The notes: generated by a model from the sequence alone, not told the origin. Shown: positions 11,451 through 23,365, counted from the first letter of the stretch. The stretch: 64,000 bases of DNA from Cryptomeria japonica (GCF_030272615.1 NC_081406.1:473988900-474052899), one strand, 5' to 3'. Program-made: numbers and translations.

Positions 11451-12803
11451 ATGGAAGGCTACAAACAATCTTGGAGGATTGTGTATCTACAAGAAGAGTT
11501 GGATCATGCTAATCAAGTGATTGCAGACATGCAAAGGCAAATGCAAAAATCTCTGAAAGTAAGAAGACAATTATCTGATGACTTGCAGGATTCTCAAGAG
11601 TTAGTGGAACAAATTGAGACATCATCTAAGAATAGTATATCTGAAGAAACTAAAGAAATGATTGGAGTATTGAAAGAAAAGAACAAAGCATTGGCTGATC
11701 AACTAAAAGCAATGAAAAGAGAACATGAACATTTCAGTACACAGATGACTGAAAATCTAGATGCATTGAGGACAGCTGAAGATAAAGCAAGAGATCTACA
11801 AAGAGAGAAACAACAACTTGAAGTCTTAGTATCTAATAAGAATGATAAAATCACAAGGTTGACTAGAATTCAACAAAATATGACAGATCAACTAGGTTAT
11901 GCACATCATGAAGCAATTCTGAAGAATGATGAAAACCAAGCATTGAGACTTGAAGTATCAAGGTTGACCAATGAACTTGAAACAGAGAAGAATTCCAAAG
12001 AAACACTGAAGAAGAGTTATGAAGCATCAAAGATGTTGGACAAGCAACTGAATACAAGAAGACCCAACAAAGATGCAGGACTCGATTACAAAGGAAAAGA
12101 CTCTACCGAGAAAGGAATTCATACTACTGAGAGAAGAGAATCATCAAAGCAAGCTAGAAATAGGAATAACATCAAAAGAAAGAAGCCTATTTGCTACTAC
12201 TGTGGAAATCAAGGTCACACTGCCAACATATGCCAAATCAAAAAAGGTAAGCAACCGAATATCACTAAGTCCAATGGTTATTGTTACAATTGCAATAATT
12301 ATGGTCACACATCTAATCAATGTAGGACAAAGTCTGTTAACAACCATCAGAAGGCAAAATTCAAAGGGTTTTGTAAAAACTGCAATAGATATGGACATAG
12401 TACCGAGAAGTGTTGGCTTAAGCAAAAGAACTACATGTGGTATGTACACCGAGCAAACACTAGAGGTTACCGAACTCACACAAATCCTTACCAACAATAT
12501 GCAGGAGTACCATGGGATTACAATACAAGAATATGGTGTGAATGTTGTGGAAGATATGGACATATTAGTGCCAACTGTTTTATAAGGTTTGGAACGAACA
12601 ACCGAAGGTCATGGAGAAATCCTGGTATGGCATGTTTTCATTGTCACAAAGTTGGACACTTGGCTGGAGATTGCAAAGATCAACCTAGAGGAGACACTGA
12701 GGAAATAAAAGAAAAATTAAAGATGATTTGGAAAAAGAAGGAAATCATGTCAAATGAAGAAAGCACCTTACCTACCGAGTTAGGTGCACCTATTCCAAAT
12801 TAA
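11451..12803 (+). CDS. ORF1 of element B: coiled coil plus five CCHC zinc knuckles
   Basis: The start is ATG at 11451, the first after the primer site; the frame is open even further upstream into the LTR (11235). The 450-residue product has a long coiled coil (about residues 15-205: LQEELDHANQVIADMQRQMQ...) and a basic hinge. Five CX2CX4HX4C knuckles follow: CYYCGNQGHTANIC, CYNCNNYGHTSNQC, CKNCNRYGHSTEKC, CECCGRYGHISANC and CFHCHKVGHLAGDC. It ends with an acidic tail. It has no gag capsid fold that I can recognise and no protease. The zinc array should bind RNA, and the coiled coil should allow multimerisation, as in a minimal gag. This is the only major ORF of the group without an internal stop. 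Confidence 0.75.
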   Translation: MEGYKQSWRIVYLQEELDHANQVIADMQRQMQKSLKVRRQLSDDLQDSQELVEQIETSSKNSISEETKEMIGVLKEKNKALADQLKAMKREHEHFSTQMTENLDALRTAEDKARDLQREKQQLEVLVSNKNDKITRLTRIQQNMTDQLGYAHHEAILKNDENQALRLEVSRLTNELETEKNSKETLKKSYEASKMLDKQLNTRRPNKDAGLDYKGKDSTEKGIHTTERRESSKQARNRNNIKRKKPICYYCGNQGHTANICQIKKGKQPNITKSNGYCYNCNNYGHTSNQCRTKSVNNHQKAKFKGFCKNCNRYGHSTEKCWLKQKNYMWYVHRANTRGYRTHTNPYQQYAGVPWDYNTRIWCECCGRYGHISANCFIRFGTNNRRSWRNPGMACFHCHKVGHLAGDCKDQPRGDTEEIKEKLKMIWKKKEIMSNEESTLPTELGAPIPN

Positions 12804-13346
12804 TCAGCAAAGGTATGAAGGGACTACATTCTCTGAAGGTTAAAATCATAACAGTTCCTATTCTATTATGTACTAAATTCAAAATCTACATAGTTAAGAT
12901 GCATTAGTAAGTTTAAAATTCTATCAAAAGTACTCTACAGGAAACCTGTCAAGTCGGTGAATACAGGAAGCTTGTCAAGTTGGTAAATGAAGGAAATTTG
13001 GTTACTCAGTTAAAACAAAAAAAAGAGTAAATTGGTTAAAAGTGAACCAAGTGCATTTAATGTTTTTGACCTAACCCGCACGAAGCCCGATAAGGTATTT
13101 TGTGTATTAAAAGCATTTTCGCAGTCATTTTCATTCACCAAGTTTTCAAGAGAGTAGAGTAGAGCGAATCAAGGTGATCAAACCTCATTCAAAGCGAATC
13201 CAAGGTATTTACATCAATCTCATCACACTGTTAAGCTAGTTTACCGATCTTGTCAAATTGCTATTATCTACTGAGTGTGAAGCGTCTGCCATTTGTAAAC
13301 CATCAAACCCTAAGGATAGTTTGCTAGTTTTATCTGAAATTTACAA
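12804..13346 (+). other. Spacer between ORF1 and ORF2 of element B
   Basis: About 540 bp without a reading frame. It contains short direct repeats (GAAACCTGTCAAGTCGGTGAATACAG-type units near 12950-12990) and an ORF2 leader. How ORF2 would be translated (spliced, subgenomic or reinitiation) cannot be read from it. Confidence 0.5.
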
Positions 13347-15851
13347 ATGGCACCCAAGATCCAAGATCCCATAGTTGTCAAGAATGTCGAGAAGCCCTCT
13401 CTGAAATACTCTTTGACTCCTAAAGTCACCTCTGAATTGGATGACAAAACTGCCTTTTCACTCATCCTGGATCGAGTCTTGTTAGTTGAAGATGTTAGAT
13501 TCTTCACCAAATGTCGTGTTGAAGAACTCGGTCATGTTGAAATTAAGGACACATATGATGAGATATGTACCGATGGCAAAATGGATAGCAAGTAAGAGCA
13601 TATCAAAAACAAGGGATTAACTAAAGCCCTAACCTATCCTTGTGTGTTCAAGCCCCAATGGGTTAAGTTTGTTTTGAGCAAAGTTCATGATGATTTCATG
13701 TGGCTAGAGGAGCAACCATTCAAAATCACTAAGGATATCATTCATGTGATCACCGGTTATCCTATCTATGATCATGCATGAGCATAAAAGATGATATCAC
13801 AGAAGGAGTTAATCAGTTTAACTAGAGTAGAATCTGATTACCGAGGACTAAAACTGAACAATGTCACTGATGCAGAACTTAAGTTTGCCATTAGAGTAAT
13901 TGGTTATAGTTTCTTCCAATCAGCAAGGGAAATTAGTGTACCATGTGCAGCAGTTGACTTAGCCTATAAAATAGTGAAAAAGGAAATAAAAGTTGATTTA
14001 TGTGAAGTGTTGTTGAAGAACCTATTTGAGAACCTGAACACAATAAGGAAGCTGAAGAAGAACAACTCAGCAAATACACTAAAATTTGGTTCACTTCTTG
14101 TATGCATGTTTTTCTACTTTGAGAAATTCTTTCCATCAGTCGGTAAAGTAGTTTGGGAGCTACACTGACCAATCACCCATCAAATTAATGACTTTATCAA
14201 GAAGTTGGGAGATAATTTCAATGATATCATGGATGACTACTTCAGCAAATTTCAAGAGAAGATGCACAACAGGTACCGAATTCCACCCCAGCTGGTAGAG
14301 AAATATAAGGATGATATATGCTTTGAGGTAGACACCGATTACTGTTATGTGAATGTTGTGGAACCAAGGACTCAATCTTTGCCACCAATGGATTACGAGA
14401 TTGACTATGATATCACACAACAGCAAATTGATGCATTTCTTACATTGCCAATGCATGCTACCAAACTGAGATATGGAACTTATGAAGAAGTTAAGGAAAA
14501 GGTAAAAATGAGCATTTTAGTACCTAAAGCTACAAGAAAGGCTACAAAGATGATTAAGGCATTATCTAAGAAATTCAGAGAAGAATCTTCCTCCACACCT
14601 GTCAAAGGTATGCTTGCCATCACCGAAGAGGAATCAGAAGCTCAAGAGGCAGCAATAACATTGAGCATCGAACTGCCTAAGGGTAAAGTATTGAAAAGAA
14701 AGAAACAGGACATTCCAAAGGCCCTACCGACTCCTCCAACAAAGAAGCCTAATACAAGAGCATCAGTTGCATCACCGAGGAAGAAACAAAAGAGTGTTAT
14801 TGTTCCCAAGGTAACCAAGACCTACAAGAAATCTACTCAGAGACTCATTCTGGCAAAAGAGTCTAGTGATACAAAATCCGAAGATGCAAACAAATTCCAA
14901 ATTGTCAAAAGCAAAAAGCTAAATATACATAGTGTTGAAAACTTTTGTGCAAATCTAAAAGAATATGGTGGATTTGGTTCATTTAGATATGTCAAGTATG
15001 AGACTAGGAATAATGATGAGAAGAGACAAATTGAAGAAGTTGTCATCTGTACACTTCTAAAGTTTCAGCTAGCTCCATTGGAACTAGTAAAGTCACTTCC
15101 GAATGAACTGTACTTACATATTGATAATAGGTGGAAATATGAAATGGACTCAGAAAAACAAATCAGAGAAAGAAGTCTAGTCCATCTATTTTCTGATATG
15201 TCTGTAGCAGAAATTAAAGAACATTTGACAACCTACAATTCTAAATTTCTTGTCAAATAGAGAGCCTTAAAATTGATGAATGGGCTATACATTGATGTAG
15301 AGAATGAAACAAAAGCAAAATGGCAGGAAATCTTCAAAATAAAAGATGTCGGTGAACAATCTAAAGTTGAAATCGTTGATGTCACTGAGTAAGAACCTGA
15401 TGTCACCGTGCACGGTCCTGATGCTACCAAGCAAGACCCGGCTGACACTATTCAAATTGATGAAGATGTCATGGATGCAAAAGAATAGGAGCAGGAGATG
15501 ATCGAAGGCACTACATATGTAAAACTTGTATCTAGTGAATCCGTGTTAGTACAAGTTCAGCCTTATCCGCCAATCACTCAACCTGTCTCAATCGAAGCTC
15601 CCAAGGATATAGCACAAGGCACCGAAGGTCACAATTCTGCAAGAGGAGAAGAGACTACTCAAGACTAGACCTCTCAAGCACCCTCAAGCACCGAAAATAT
15701 GGCAGCTCCGACACCCAACACCGAGACACCAAAAGACACCATAGTGGCTACAAGAACTGACCAAAGTGTTGCCTCTACCGAGCAACCTACCAAGGGTCAG
15801 CAAGCCTCTCAAGCTATTGTCTTAGTTCAACCGACCAAAGGTAAAGAGAAG
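13347..15851 (+). pseudogene. ORF2 N-terminal two thirds of element B
   Basis: The start is ATG at 13347 (MAPKIQDPIV). One frame runs through about seven stops to 15851. It carries the ORF2 landmarks shared with A, D and F: HDDFMWLEEQPFKITKDIIHVITGYP near 13690-13770, LKFGSLLVCM near 14085, RIPPQLVEKYKDDICF near 14275-14325, VEPRTQSLPPM, and EEVVICTLLKF...LPNELYLHI near 15035-15120. It then continues with a low-complexity Thr/Glu/Lys linker (TKGKEK). After 15851 the frame is cut by the chromovirus. Its function is unknown; it encodes no RT, integrase or protease. Confidence 0.65.
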
Positions 15852-16600
15852 ATGGTGGAGATAGGAAGAGTACAAATGTGGATTAGTTCCTGATACTCTC
15901 ACTTGGGAGATATTCACAGAGAGGTTTCGTGAGAGGTACCTATCAGAACACTTCAGGCAGCGTCATATAGACAAATTTCACGATCTACAACAAAAAAGCT
16001 TGTCAGTAACCCAGTATGAGAGTAAATTCTTTGAGTTGTTGCCTTATGTAGATTATCTAAAGGATGAGAAACTTCTTGTAAACCGCTTCATCAGGGGATT
16101 AAATGCCGGTATAGCCGGGCCTGTTAGGATGTCCGCACCAGAGAGCCTTCGGGTTGCTGTAGAAAAGGCACTGATTGCCGAAGAAATTCAGGTCAGACCA
16201 CAGGACAATAGGGATCGGTTTCAGAACCGAAATCCCGCACCTCAAACTTATGGATTCCAGAAACCACATTGGAAAGGAAACAACCGAAATTCTCAGGGGT
16301 TATCCAAACCCCCTCCTCCACAACAGACACCACAGAACCAGAGGCAGAAGCCTCCACAGTATCAGCAGGTCTCCAAGCCCAAACAGTGGCAGACTCAGGG
16401 ACAGAAAGGTGATCAGAGAGTACAGGGGCAGTACACACAGCCGGCGAGGACTCAGTAGTCCTCCAGGGGTGGGTACAATGGATCCAGTAGGACAGGAGGT
16501 TAGGCATTCTCTAGGCCTCAGGGTGCCCAATTCCAGGCACGGGGTGCTTTCTTTACGTGTGGAGCCATGGGGCATATGGCGAGGGATTGCCCTCAGGGAC
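15852..16600 (+). pseudogene. Gag of the chromovirus (N-terminus missing, zinc knuckle damaged)
   Basis: The capsid part begins with LTWEIFTERFRERYL and continues with LSVTQYESKFFELLPY, a retrotransposon-gag core. A Gln/Pro-rich basic region follows (16200-16450), then a TAG at 16456. The zinc knuckle at about 16540-16595 reads FFTCGAMGHMARDCP: the first Cys of CX2CX4HX4C is replaced by Phe. The 5' end of gag is missing, because B ORF2 joins at 15851/15852. Confidence 0.75.
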
Positions 16601-17121
16601 AGGTGGTAGGGAGTCAGCGGATGGCCGCTTCAGAGCCGACAGTTGGTGATATGGGCAGGTCCCATAGAGTATTCGCAGTGGTCGACAACCGCCAGGCTGA
16701 GCATCAAGCCACGGTTATCGAATCTTTAGGTATAATCAAAGGTAACAATGTATCTATTTTGTTTGATTCAGGAGCTACTGACTCCTTTATATCTCCATTG
16801 GTTGTGGAGCGTTGCGCGCTAGTGGCAACTAGACAGGGTGTCAGTTGGGAAGTGGAATTAGCTTCAGGAGCTAGAGTGTCAATGGAATCAGAGGTTGGGG
16901 CATGTCAGCTGCAGATTGGCAAGACCACCACTTTAGTAGACCTTAGAGTGACTCCACTTGGATCTTACGGAATCGTACTTGGCATGGATTGGCTTTATGC
17001 TCATAGGGCCAAGATGGATTGCCGCCTGAAAAAGATCGAGTGTGAGGATGATCATGGTTCACCCATAGTTATTACCAGGATTCGAAGGCCCGTGTCTCTT
17101 CGTATGATCTCCGCAATGTAG
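16567..17121 (+). pseudogene. Aspartic protease of the chromovirus
   Basis: The catalytic motif is ILFDSGATDSFIS. It is followed by SWEVELASGARV and by YGIVLGMDWLYAHRAKMDCR, the usual ending of plant gypsy proteases. A TAG at 17119-17121 separates it from RT. It would process gag-pol in the virus-like particle. The domain itself looks complete. Confidence 0.8.
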
Positions 17122-17265
17122 CTTAAGTGGAGCATACGGAAGGGATGTCAGCTTTTTGCTATCACTATCAGTGACAGAGAAGAAGAGGAAGAAAAAGAAA
17201 CATCGCTCAATGACCATCCTATCCTTAAGGGATATTCAGATGTATTTCCTTCAGAGTTACCGGGA

Positions 17266-18981
17266 ATGCCTCCCCGTAGAGAGATTGATTTTCATATAGA
17301 CCTAGTACCAGGAGCCGAGCCAGTTTCCAGAGCACCTTATAGGATGACCACAAATGAGTTAAATGAACTTAAAATTCAGCTGGAGGAACTTCTTGAGAAG
17401 GGTCATATTTGTCCTAGCGTATCCCCTTGGGGTGCACCAGTCATCTTCATGAAGAAGAAGGATGGATCTCTCTGATTGTGTATGGATTATCATCAGCTAA
17501 ATAAAGTAACCATCAAGAACCGATATCCTTTGCCCAGAATTGATGATTTATTTGACCAGCTTCAGGGTGCCAAAGTCTTTTCCAAAATAGATCTGAAGTC
17601 AGGATACCATCAGTTGAGAATAGTGGAAAGTGATATCCACAAGACCGCATTTTGCACTAGATATGGTCACTATGAGTTTACCGTAGTCCCCTTTGGGCTT
17701 ACGAATGCACCAGCAGTTTTTATGAGCCTCGTGAATGGGGTGTTCCGTACCTTTCTGGACCGTTTTGTTGTTGTGTTCCTCGATGATATACTAATATATT
17801 CTCGGAATGAGAAGGAGCATGAGGAGCACCTAAAACAGGTATTGCAGTGTTTGCGGGATAATCAGTTGTTTGGCAGCCTATCGAAGTGTGCTTTCTTTTG
17901 GTCTGAGGTTAAGTACCTTGGGCACGTTATTTCCGATGATGGGATCTCAGTTGACCCATCAAAGATTAGGGCTATTATGGATTGGCCAGCGCCTACCAGT
18001 GTGATAGAGGTCAGGAGTTTCATGGGCTTAGCAGGGTATTACCGACGTTTCGTCGAGGGATTTTCCAGAGTCGCACACCCTATTACTTCTCTTCAGCGTA
18101 AAGGGAAGAAATTTGAGTGGACAGAGAAGTGCGAGAAGGCCTTTCAGGAACTCAAGAAGGCACTTACTAGCGCTCCTATCCTTGTGGTACCAGATCCTAC
18201 AGCTGACTTCATGGTTTGTACAGATGCTTCTCTAGAGGGTTTAGGGGCAGTTCTTATGCAGGGTGGTAGGGCCATAACTTTCGAGTCTAGGAAACTTAAG
18301 ACTCATGAACTTAATTATCCCACTCACGACCTTGAGCTCGCAGCAGTAGTGCATGCACTTGTGAGGTGGAGACATTTCCTTTTAGGACATCACTTCGAGT
18401 TGCATTCAGATCATCAGAGTCTTCAGTACATCTTCACTCAGCCGAACCTTAATGCACGTCAGAGGAGATGGATGGAGTTCTTGTGCAAATATGATTTTGA
18501 CGTTCACTACATCAAAGGTAAGGAAAATGTAGTTGCAGATGCCTTGAGTAGGAGACATCACAAGGTTTACACCATATCCATGGGCACGGATTTGAGAGAT
18601 CATATACTACAGCTCTTGCCAGAGGATGGATGGTATGCAGAGGTTTGTCAGGTAATACGATCTCAGGTAACTCTAGAAGGGAAATATGTGGATTACTCTT
18701 TGGAGTCCGATGGATTGCTACGCCACAGAGGGCGCATTTATGTACCTTCCTCTGGAGGATTGCAAGAGTTCATTGTCATGGAAGCTCATAGAGCTCCTTA
18801 TGCAGCGCATCCCAGGGTTAAGAAGTTGCATGCTGACTTGAGGCAGTTGTATCATTGGCTGGGAATGCAGCAGCTCATTGCTGAGATAGTAGCTCGATGC
18901 CTCAAGTGTCAGAGGGTAAAGGCGGAGCACCGCCATCCTGGTGGGTTGCTTCAGTCTCATGCTATACCAGAGTGGAAGTGA
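17266..18981 (+). pseudogene. RT, RNase H and integrase zinc finger of the chromovirus
   Basis: The RT begins with PGAEPVSRAPYRM and VIFMKKKDGSL. A TGA at 17473-17475 stands where an Arg codon is expected, then [25 protein letters not shown] and the catalytic [11 protein letters not shown]. RNase H follows ([42 protein letters not shown]). Next is the HHCC zinc end of integrase ([23 protein letters not shown]). A TGA at 18979-18981 replaces Trp just before the integrase core. Apart from these stops the domains are well preserved, so this is a relatively young copy compared with the Tat-like element. Confidence 0.9.
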
Positions 18982-20058
18982 GATACTATATCCATGGATT
19001 TCATCATTGGTCTTCCTATGTCTTCTCGTCGCCATGATGCTATCTTGGTGACAGTTGACAAGTTGACCAAAGTAGCTCACTTTTCACCAGTTCGTACTAC
19101 ATTCACAGCTCCAGCAGTAGCACAGGTGTTCTTGCGAGACATTGTTAGACTTCATGGCGTACCCCGCAAGATAATTTTTGACAGAGATTCTCTTTTCACT
19201 TCTTCCTTTTGGAAGTCATTACAAGCAGCTATGGGCCCTAAGCTCAATTTCAGTACAACCTATCACCTGGAGACTGATGGTCAGATAGAGAGGGTCAATT
19301 AGGTGTTAGAGGATATGCTTCGCATGTACGTCATGGATCATCAGACCCGGTGGGAGGAGTATCTTCCCTTAGTGGAGTTTGCCTATAACAATGGGCATCA
19401 TACTTCTTTGGGGATGCCACCCTATCAAGCATTATACGGCAGGCCTTGCAGGACACCCTTGAGTTGGGACCACATAGAGGATAGAGTTTCTATTGGTCCT
19501 GAGTTAGTTCGGGATATGGAACAGCAGGTGGATTTGATTAGGCAGCGTCTCAGAGAGGCTCGGGATAGACAGAAGAAATATGTTGATGCAAAGAGGATAG
19601 ATCGTAGCTACTTGGTTGGAGACAGAGTTTTCTTGAGAGTGCGACCGCATAAGAGTCCAATCCGTTACGGAAAGGGTTCTAAGCTTGCACCTGGCTTTGT
19701 AGGACCTTTTGAGATTCTTGAGAGGATAGGCCTAGTTGCCTACCGTTTAGCATTGCCACCTAGCCTGTCACGCATCCACGATGTGTTTCATGTTTCAGTT
19801 TTAAGAAAATATATCTATGATGAGTCTCACATTTTAGATTGGGATGCCTTGCAGGTGGAGTCGGACGGGCAACTAGCTTTGGAGCCCATTCGCATTTTGG
19901 CACGCCGAACATTGGCCCTTCGAGGTCGAGAGCTGGACCAGGTTAGGGTCCAGTGGGATTGTTATGATGAGGTTACGGCTTCATGGGAGGACGCAGCATG
20001 TATGAGATCAGAGTACCCCCACCTCTTTGATGAACTCCAGGAGGAAGTTCATGCCTAG
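18982..20058 (+). pseudogene. Integrase core and chromodomain-like C-terminus of the chromovirus
   Basis: The catalytic core has the three acidic residues: SMDFIIGLP, then IFDRDSLF, then the Glu in DGQIERVN. A TAG at 19300-19302 follows directly where Gln is expected. Downstream are LPLVEFAYNN and PYQALYGR, a GPF/Y-type motif (KLAPGFVGPFEIL), IHDVFHVSVLRKY and a short chromodomain-like end (VRVQWDCYDEVTASWED) to the TAG at 20056-20058. The chromodomain-like tail places it among chromoviruses, and the overall type is Tekay/Del-like. Confidence 0.85.
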
Positions 20059-20068
20059 AGGGGGAGGA
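20055..20068 (+). other. Polypurine tract of the chromovirus
   Basis: TAGAGGGGGAGGA lies directly after the pol stop and just before the LTR start (TGTGAGG at 20069, or TGAGG at 20071). Confidence 0.7.
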
Positions 20069-22612
20069 TGTGAGGCCTCACCTCGACTCAGTTTGACATT
20101 CAGTGGATTTTATATTTAGACTATTATGGATACTTTATTTTGATGCATTTTGAGACTTGGAACTTACATGATTTTAGGATTTGGATAACATTGCTATGAT
20201 TTGATGATTTTACTTATATGCTTTATGAGATAGAACACTACATGATTGTTAGATAAGATGATATTGCAATGATAGTTGTCATTATTGAATTTGCAGGACT
20301 TTACTATGAATATAGTACTATGATGTATGGTTAAGTTTATGTGAATTGGGATGAAATTGTTTATGAGAATTTTGCTTGATAAAAGATGTATTTAATCTGT
20401 GCAGATAAAAATTGTATGCAAGTGATGATGTGTATTGTATTCCTTTGAATTATATTATATGTGGATATTTGAAAGTACTAATGTTTAAATTGAGATGCGC
20501 AGGGAATTTATCATGTGACCATGGAAAATTACGAAGAACCAAACCTAGACTTATGTATGTTCGTAAGCCAGGGTTTGTCTATTTGGAGAGACAACACCCC
20601 GTTTGTGTTGTATTTTATTCGTAACAGTATATGCTGCATGAGTGTTAAGTGTTATTTAAATTTAATGTGTAAAAACCACAAAAGACAATTTTATATTTTA
20701 TTTTGTAAAAGTGTTTTAATTGTGTCACTTGACACATGTGTGGATTTAAATTTAAATGTTTTATTTTGTCTCTTGGTGGGAAATTGTTTAATTATAGTTT
20801 TTCTTAAATAATATAATGTGTTGTCATAAATACTTTGGGAATATAATCTTTGGAGTGGTCAACATATGTTTGACCCGAAAATAAACTTCAGAGGGTTTTA
20901 AAAAGGGTTAAATGAACACCTAGGGGTAGTTTAATAGGGTTTCCTAAAGCCCATAAGGTATACCTAGGGGTTAGGGGTAATTTTAGGCAAGTTTCTACTT
21001 TTTAATGATCTTTTTAACGCTTTAAAAATTGGCTTTTTTGAGTTGTGCGAAAATTGAAAATTAGAAGTTTTAATCTAGTTGAGAATTTTTTCCTTTTGGA
21101 ATGAGAGTCTTTTTGCATTCTGCTTTTCTTTCCTTTTTGGTTTTTAGAAACTTGTGAGAACTCAGAGAATGAGCTTCTTAAGCAAGATTTTTGAGAATTG
21201 GAGGGTAATCACCCACTCTCCATTTTTGGAGACAAGAGAAATTTTGAAAAGAAAATAATAGTTTTGGAATAGAAAAAAAAATTGACTAAGGGTAGAAGAA
21301 AGAAGATTCGTGGATTGGGCAGCTCTTCCTCAAATTCAAAACTACCATTGGGCAGATTAAGGTTGGTTTGATCATTCTTTAAAATGGATATTTTCTTGCA
21401 TGTGTTTGAGTGTATGATTTGGTGAAAGAAATCTGTGTTTTTGTATGTCTTGTTTTAGAATTTCATTTGAAAACCTTGCATTATGCTTGTTGTGTTTTGG
21501 GAGTTTTCTCAAGACCTCTTACTCTTGGGAGAGAAGAGGATCTTGTGGGTGGTAGCAGTGACAACCCTCGAGTGAGAGACTCTCGTTTGAGAGCGATCAC
21601 AAGGGATCTTTGTGTGACCCTTGCTGCATGGCTTGTTTGTGCAATGGGGGTCATAAGGAGGGATATAAGGCTAGAATGCCTTTGGGGGGTATAAGGAATA
21701 AGGGGTTGAGATTCTTGATATATTTATTGTGCCATGAGGTGGCTACTTGTTTATTTCATACTTGCAGTTCTCCTCAGGGTATTGGTCCATTACCACCCTT
21801 GAAAAAAAAGGGCACCACCAAAGTGTGGTGCTATGAAGCCAAGTTGGGAGTGTGTCTGAAAATCTGTATGTATTTTGCCTTCTATGTGTTTGCCTGTTTG
21901 TTACCCATCTAGGAATTGGTTCTCCGAGCTCGGGGGTGGCTACCAGTTAGCCTAGGTTGGGAGGTGAGCACTCCGTGGTCATTTTGTGATTTATTATGCA
22001 GGAAAGTCAGGAGAAGAGAATAGGAAAAGTGGAAAGATGCAGAAGATTATTGTTGAAGATACTTAAATCTATATGCAGTTATTTGTTTAAATTTGTTAGT
22101 AGAAATTTACCTCATTCGTTGAATGAGAGGCAAGTTGTAATTTTGAGATAGGACATGTGATTTAATATTGTAGTTAAATAAAGAAACATCTTGTAATATT
22201 TGCAGAATATTGGAAGAGTTGTAAAAAGCCAGATATGTTTCTATTTCTATTTGAAAAGTAAAGGGATTGCTTTGATTTGCATGCAAAAGCTTCTTTTGTA
22301 ATATAAAAAAAATCAGTTTTATTTAAATCTGAGTTCTTCTTTTTAGCTGAGAATTTATCTCCATTTTAATTGCAGCAAAATCATGATTTGTATTTGCTGT
22401 TAACAAGTAAATAAATTAGTTGTTTTATTAATTGTGAAATCAATGAATGTATAGGAAAGTATATTGTAATTCTAAATAGTATCTCCTAAATTGTATTTCT
22501 AAATTGTATTTCAAAATAGTGTTGATAAATAGCTTAGCAATAGATTTACTTCATTCTTTTTTATCAGCAATTAAAATAAATAAAAAAATAGAGCCTAAGC
22601 TTATTTACAAAT

Positions 22613-22622
<10 letters not shown>

Positions 22623-22649
<27 letters not shown>
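22623..22649. repeat. (TG)n microsatellite
   Basis: About 13 TG units, followed by TATATATATG; AT-rich low-complexity sequence continues to 22870. Confidence 0.9.
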
Positions 22650-22788
22650 CTATATATATGCGCATGTAATTTGATTTTACACAATGTTATTCCTTTGTTA
22701 TTTTTGTTTAAAAATTTGCATGTAAATCTTATTGGAAAATATATATATATATATTTCCACACTTATAATTTTTTTATATTTATAAATT

Positions 22789-22831
<43 letters not shown>

Positions 22832-22911
22832 TTATATATATATTTATATAAAATATATTTTTAAAAAAATATATTTAAAAAAAAAAGAGGGCTTTTGGTT
22901 GCTCGCGGACC

Positions 22912-23111
22912 CACTGTGTGTGCACACAGTGTGGGTCGCGCGGCTCCCACTGTGCGAACACACAGTGTGGGCCACTTCGGCTCCCACTGTGTGGACACAC
23001 AGTGTCGGCCGCAACCGCCACTGTGTGGACACACAGTGGTGAGCGCCGCCAGTGGCTCCCACTGTGTGGACACACAGTGGTGTCGCGCCGCCACTGTGTG
23101 TTCACACAGTG
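22912..23111. repeat. Array of six 20-bp palindromes, CACTGTGTGNNCACACAGTG
   Basis: Six units lie at 22912-22931, 22948-22967, 22985-23004, 23019-23038, 23060-23079 and 23092-23111. The start-to-start spacing is 32-41 bp. Five units have perfect 9-bp arms around a variable dinucleotide (TG, GA, GA, GA, TT); unit 2 has one arm mismatch. The spacers are CG-rich and differ from each other, though GGCTCC precedes three units. The array is a CG-rich island between AT-rich microsatellites inside the chromovirus LTR. It may bind a dimeric factor or fold into hairpins; its role is unknown. Confidence 0.9.
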
Positions 23112-23365
23112 GCGCCCTTCCCCGTCGCCCTTCTTCGAACCTGCATCAAAAAAATGGCCGCCGTCGTTGTTCAGCCCTGTAAAAAATAAGAGATCAAAAA
23201 AAAAGGGGTAAACCCTAGCCCGGGTAGGGCTGGGGTGATAAATTATAATAACCAGTTTAGTTGATTTGGTTTTAGAGTCATTTTATATAAAATAAAAATC
23301 CCTAATTAGGGTTGGAAAAATATTGACTATTATATTGGAAAGTTATTATTGTTTTAAAGGATTAA

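Noticed and set aside
13347-15851. ORF2-type frames as host genes
   Set aside because: Each copy lies between LTRs with primer site and polypurine tract and recurs four times in the window, so they belong to the retroelements.
22912-23111. CRISPR-like repeat-spacer array
   Set aside because: Spacing is superficially similar, but repeats are perfect palindromes of 20 bp, spacers are 12-21 bp, and the surroundings are a plant LTR with no cas genes.
22844-23211. Overlapping open frames on both strands in the palindrome array
   Set aside because: They arise because the palindromic CG-rich repeats lack stop codons in all frames. They show no protein-like features.
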